Shown here: piece after piece, positions 30,466-31,886 of the stretch
Layout of the letters: every line of letters begins with the position of its first letter
How positions within the stretch are numbered: position 1 is the first letter of the stretch
NCBI GenBank assembly: GCA_017456945.1
Contig: JAFTIK010000076.1
Span: forward strand, 1 to 31,886
Source of the DNA: Clostridia bacterium
Lineage (GTDB): Bacteria > Bacillota_A > Clostridia > Christensenellales > Borkfalkiaceae
Direction of reading: 5' to 3'
DNA length: 31,886 nucleotides
Translations under genes and position numbers: made by a program
The notes under the pieces: generated by a model
What the model was told of the DNA's origin: nothing
Database searches by the model: none
What the model saw: the letters and a program-made list of their open reading frames with translations, nothing else

Positions 30466-31146
30466 ATGGAAAGAGAAAAGAAAAAAGTTTTAGTTGGTAG
30501 AATTTTGTTTTTAGTAGTAATATTGTTAGCCGTGCTTGTCGCAATTTTTTCAAGTGCGATTAAGCCGAAGCTGGTTGATGAAACAGTATATGATGATGGT
30601 GATATAAAAGTTAAGTTTGATAGGGCTGTTTACTCTGCAACGATAACTATTGCTTATTACGATTCGTCTTATAAACTAATAAGCGTAGAAGAAGTTGATG
30701 TTTTTAGTGAAGATGATGGATATTGTTATGGTTATGGTTTTATATATTCCACGGTTGATTCTTACGAAATAATAGATTATTCTTGCACTACTGAAACAGC
30801 GTACTGTATATATATGTTTTGTTTAGTAAGTGGAATAATTCTTTTAGCACCTGCTATCGATAGAAAGTGTAAAGTTTATATTTATAATGGTAAAAGAATA
30901 CTTGTTTATGCGGGCTGTATAAATTTTTATATTAAAGTTAAAGGGGTTAAGTGTGATGAAACGAAAGCATTGTTTAGATGGTCGCCATTATATTTAACTT
31001 GTAATACGGGTGAAAATATAGAAGTAAGGATTTCACCGTTTTTTAATAGCACTACTGTAAAAATAGATGGAATTCTGCAAAAACCGTTGAGTTTTTTTGA
31101 AAAGGAGTTGAAAAATGAAGGAGATTGCGGGCGTTCCGATAATTGA
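30466..31146 (+). CDS. Two-helix membrane protein of unknown function
   Basis: A 226-residue protein with one transmembrane helix near residues 11-28 (ILFLVVILLAVLVAIFSS), an external Tyr/Asp-rich loop of about 85 residues, a second helix near 118-134 (MFCLVSGIILLAPAI), and a beta-rich C-terminal region on the other side. I recognise no family. AAGGAG precedes the ATG. Codon use is more AT-rich than in the flanking genes (many TAT, GAT, TGT), which suggests a different origin. Its last 32 bases overlap the start of the HEPN-motif gene, so the two proteins are likely made together. Confidence 0.72.
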   Translation: MEREKKKVLVGRILFLVVILLAVLVAIFSSAIKPKLVDETVYDDGDIKVKFDRAVYSATITIAYYDSSYKLISVEEVDVFSEDDGYCYGYGFIYSTVDSYEIIDYSCTTETAYCIYMFCLVSGIILLAPAIDRKCKVYIYNGKRILVYAGCINFYIKVKGVKCDETKALFRWSPLYLTCNTGENIEVRISPFFNSTTVKIDGILQKPLSFFEKELKNEGDCGRSDN

Positions 31147-31585
31147 GAATTTTGACGTTAAGCCGTACGACTGGGAAGGGGTTTTTAGCGCGGTAGGCAA
31201 AATTATTAAAAACGCGCAAGAATTTGAGCTAGAGTATAAAAACTGCTTAAAAAAGTATGACGTTCAACTTAACAAGAAAGAAAGTGATTCGCTTTTTGAG
31301 TGTAATAAAAAAATGTTCAAAAACAAACACGTAACGGTTGAAGAAAGAAACGTTTTGGCAAGAATTGCTTTTGAGAGAAACAGAATCAATCACTCGTTTT
31401 TTATTGATTTGATGGAAAAGTGTCACACCGAACAGGATTGGTTAAAAATAAACGAGCATTTGAACGGGGTTATGGCGATTATTTTTGAAGGTAGAGATAT
31501 AGTAGAAAACCTTAAAAATAAAGACAAACCGTATTTTTCGCCGATCAGAACTATATTCGACGGGATATTTAACAAAAGAAAATAG
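31115..31585 (+). CDS. Helical protein with HEPN-type RX4H motif
   Basis: A 156-residue, mostly alpha-helical soluble protein. Around the third helix it reads FERNRINHSFFID: Arg88-Asn-x-x-x-His93, the R(N)x3H signature of HEPN ribonuclease-fold proteins, including the aromatic residues after the His typical of the RN-x-x-x-H-x-F-F form. HEPN proteins act as RNases in toxin-antitoxin, abortive-infection and CRISPR systems, but the motif is short and the rest shows no recognised domain. The start at 31115 is fixed by AAGGAG at 31102-31107. It overlaps the membrane-protein gene by 32 bases. Function as a defence toxin is a hypothesis. Confidence 0.68.
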   Translation: MKEIAGVPIIENFDVKPYDWEGVFSAVGKIIKNAQEFELEYKNCLKKYDVQLNKKESDSLFECNKKMFKNKHVTVEERNVLARIAFERNRINHSFFIDLMEKCHTEQDWLKINEHLNGVMAIIFEGRDIVENLKNKDKPYFSPIRTIFDGIFNKRK

Positions 31586-31591
31586 GAAAAA

Positions 31592-31626
31592 AAGCGACTA
31601 ACGATAGTTGGTCGCTTGACTTTTTT
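31592..31626 (+). terminator. Intrinsic terminator after the HEPN-motif gene
   Basis: AAGCGACTAAC (31592-31602) with GTTGGTCGCTT (31607-31617), one wobble, GATA loop, then GAC and six T. Confidence 0.85.
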
Positions 31627-31655
31627 AATAAATAATAATAAAATATAATAGAAAT

Positions 31656-31738
31656 GCGGATATGGCGGAATTGGCAGACGCGCTAGACTTAGGATCTAGT
31701 GGGCGACCGTGGGGGTTCAAGTCCCTTTATCCGCACCA
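31656..31738 (+). tRNA. tRNA-Leu (anticodon UAG), CCA encoded
   Basis: Cloverleaf of 83 bases including CCA: acceptor GCGGATA (31656-31662)/TATCCGC (31728-31734), anticodon stem CTAGA/TCTAG with loop CTTAGGA, anticodon TAG at 31690-31692, long variable arm (class II), and T-loop GTTCAAG. It reads CUA-type leucine codons. It is not a UAG-stop suppressor, which would need anticodon CUA. A TATAAT at 31644-31649 lies six bases upstream; TTGACT at 31616-31621 is too far (22 bases) to be a confident -35. Confidence 0.97.
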
Positions 31739-31744
31739 AGTCTT

Positions 31745-31796
31745 AATAGGTTGAACCTCTTTACCGTTGGTAAGACGTTCGGCCTATTTTGTTTTA
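31745..31796 (+). terminator. Terminator after the tRNA gene
   Basis: AATAGGTTGAAC (31745-31756) pairs along its full length with GTTCGGCCTATT (31777-31788, two wobbles), with an inner TTACC/GGTAA stem, followed by TTGTTTTA. Confidence 0.75.
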
Positions 31797-31882
31797 TGGA
31801 AGATTTTGATAGTTTTTATCAGTTTTAGTTTCAAAAAACGGTAATTTGTGTTATTATATAATAAAAAACTAGAGGTGCTATA

Positions 31883-31886
31883 ATGA
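31883..31886 (+). CDS. Start codon of a further gene, truncated at the window edge
   Basis: ATG at 31883-31885, preceded by AGAGGTG (31871-31877) at normal spacing and by a TATAAT at 31857-31862. Only the first codon is inside the window, so nothing can be said of the product. Confidence 0.4.

Noticed and set aside
31616..31649. TTGACT with TATAAT as the tRNA promoter
   Set aside because: The 22-base spacer is too long. The TATAAT alone may be the -10, but no good -35 at 16-18 bases was found.
31690..31692. tRNA with anticodon letters TAG as an amber suppressor
   Set aside because: Anticodon UAG pairs with CUA leucine codons. A suppressor of UAG would carry CUA.
1..31886. CRISPR arrays, IS elements, phage integrase or rRNA genes
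   Set aside because: Both strands were read for regularly spaced short repeats, transposase or integrase motifs and rRNA-like stretches. The only repeats found are protein-domain repeats, hairpins and operators.

Overview
The window looks like a chromosomal segment of an anaerobic, low-to-medium GC Gram-positive bacterium, most likely an uncultured gut member of the Clostridia. The grounds are strong AAGGAG-type ribosome binding sites, lipobox lipoproteins, TTGACA/TATAAT promoters with 17-18 bp spacing, A/T-flanked intrinsic terminators, and a tRNA-Leu with encoded CCA. No marker gene fixes the taxon. No insertion sequence, CRISPR array, rRNA or replication origin was seen.

Layout. 1-1445: end of a Gfo/Idh/MocA dehydrogenase followed by a xylose-isomerase-like TIM-barrel enzyme. 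1496-3182 (minus): an AraC regulator and a sialate-O-acetylesterase-like SGNH esterase, divergent from the next block. 3537-17948 (plus): a roughly 14.4-kb sugar-capture operon with a lipoprotein solute-binding protein, two permeases and no ATPase, a 1039-residue secreted Ig-like/jelly-roll protein, a DUF4838-type lipoprotein, a Big2/beta-helix lipoprotein interrupted by one in-frame TAG, a 46-residue peptide, and a 950-residue secreted beta-helix repeat protein. 18119-20123: an amidohydrolase interrupted by one in-frame TAA, behind a promoter whose -10 box lies in a perfect palindrome, then a DMT-type transporter. 20183-27990: two related unknown lipoproteins (minus) flanking a NahK-like sugar kinase and a GNAT-like/PlsC-like acyltransferase pair, then a PnuC-type transporter. 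28102-30270: an intracellular GH36/DUF6259-like glycosidase behind a cre/LacI-type operator. 30277-31585: a structured RNA with mutually exclusive terminator/antiterminator folds in front of an AT-rich gene pair (membrane protein plus a protein with a HEPN RX4H motif). 31656-31738: tRNA-Leu(UAG), followed by the first codon of another gene.

How it fits together. The central operon, esterase, sugar kinase and intracellular glycosidase suggest a glycan scavenger: surface proteins bind or process a decorated glycan, the ABC permease imports the oligosaccharide using an ATPase encoded elsewhere, and cytoplasmic enzymes finish degradation. The AraC protein is the obvious local regulator. This is inference from family membership; no substrate can be read from the sequence.

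The less explained parts are: (i) the 46-residue peptide whose tail matches the C-terminus of the beta-helix lipoprotein upstream; (ii) two genes each broken by a single in-frame stop in otherwise intact reading frames; (iii) the attenuator-like RNA leader before the membrane/HEPN pair; and (iv) five copies of a roughly 230-residue beta-helix module spread over two adjacent secreted proteins.
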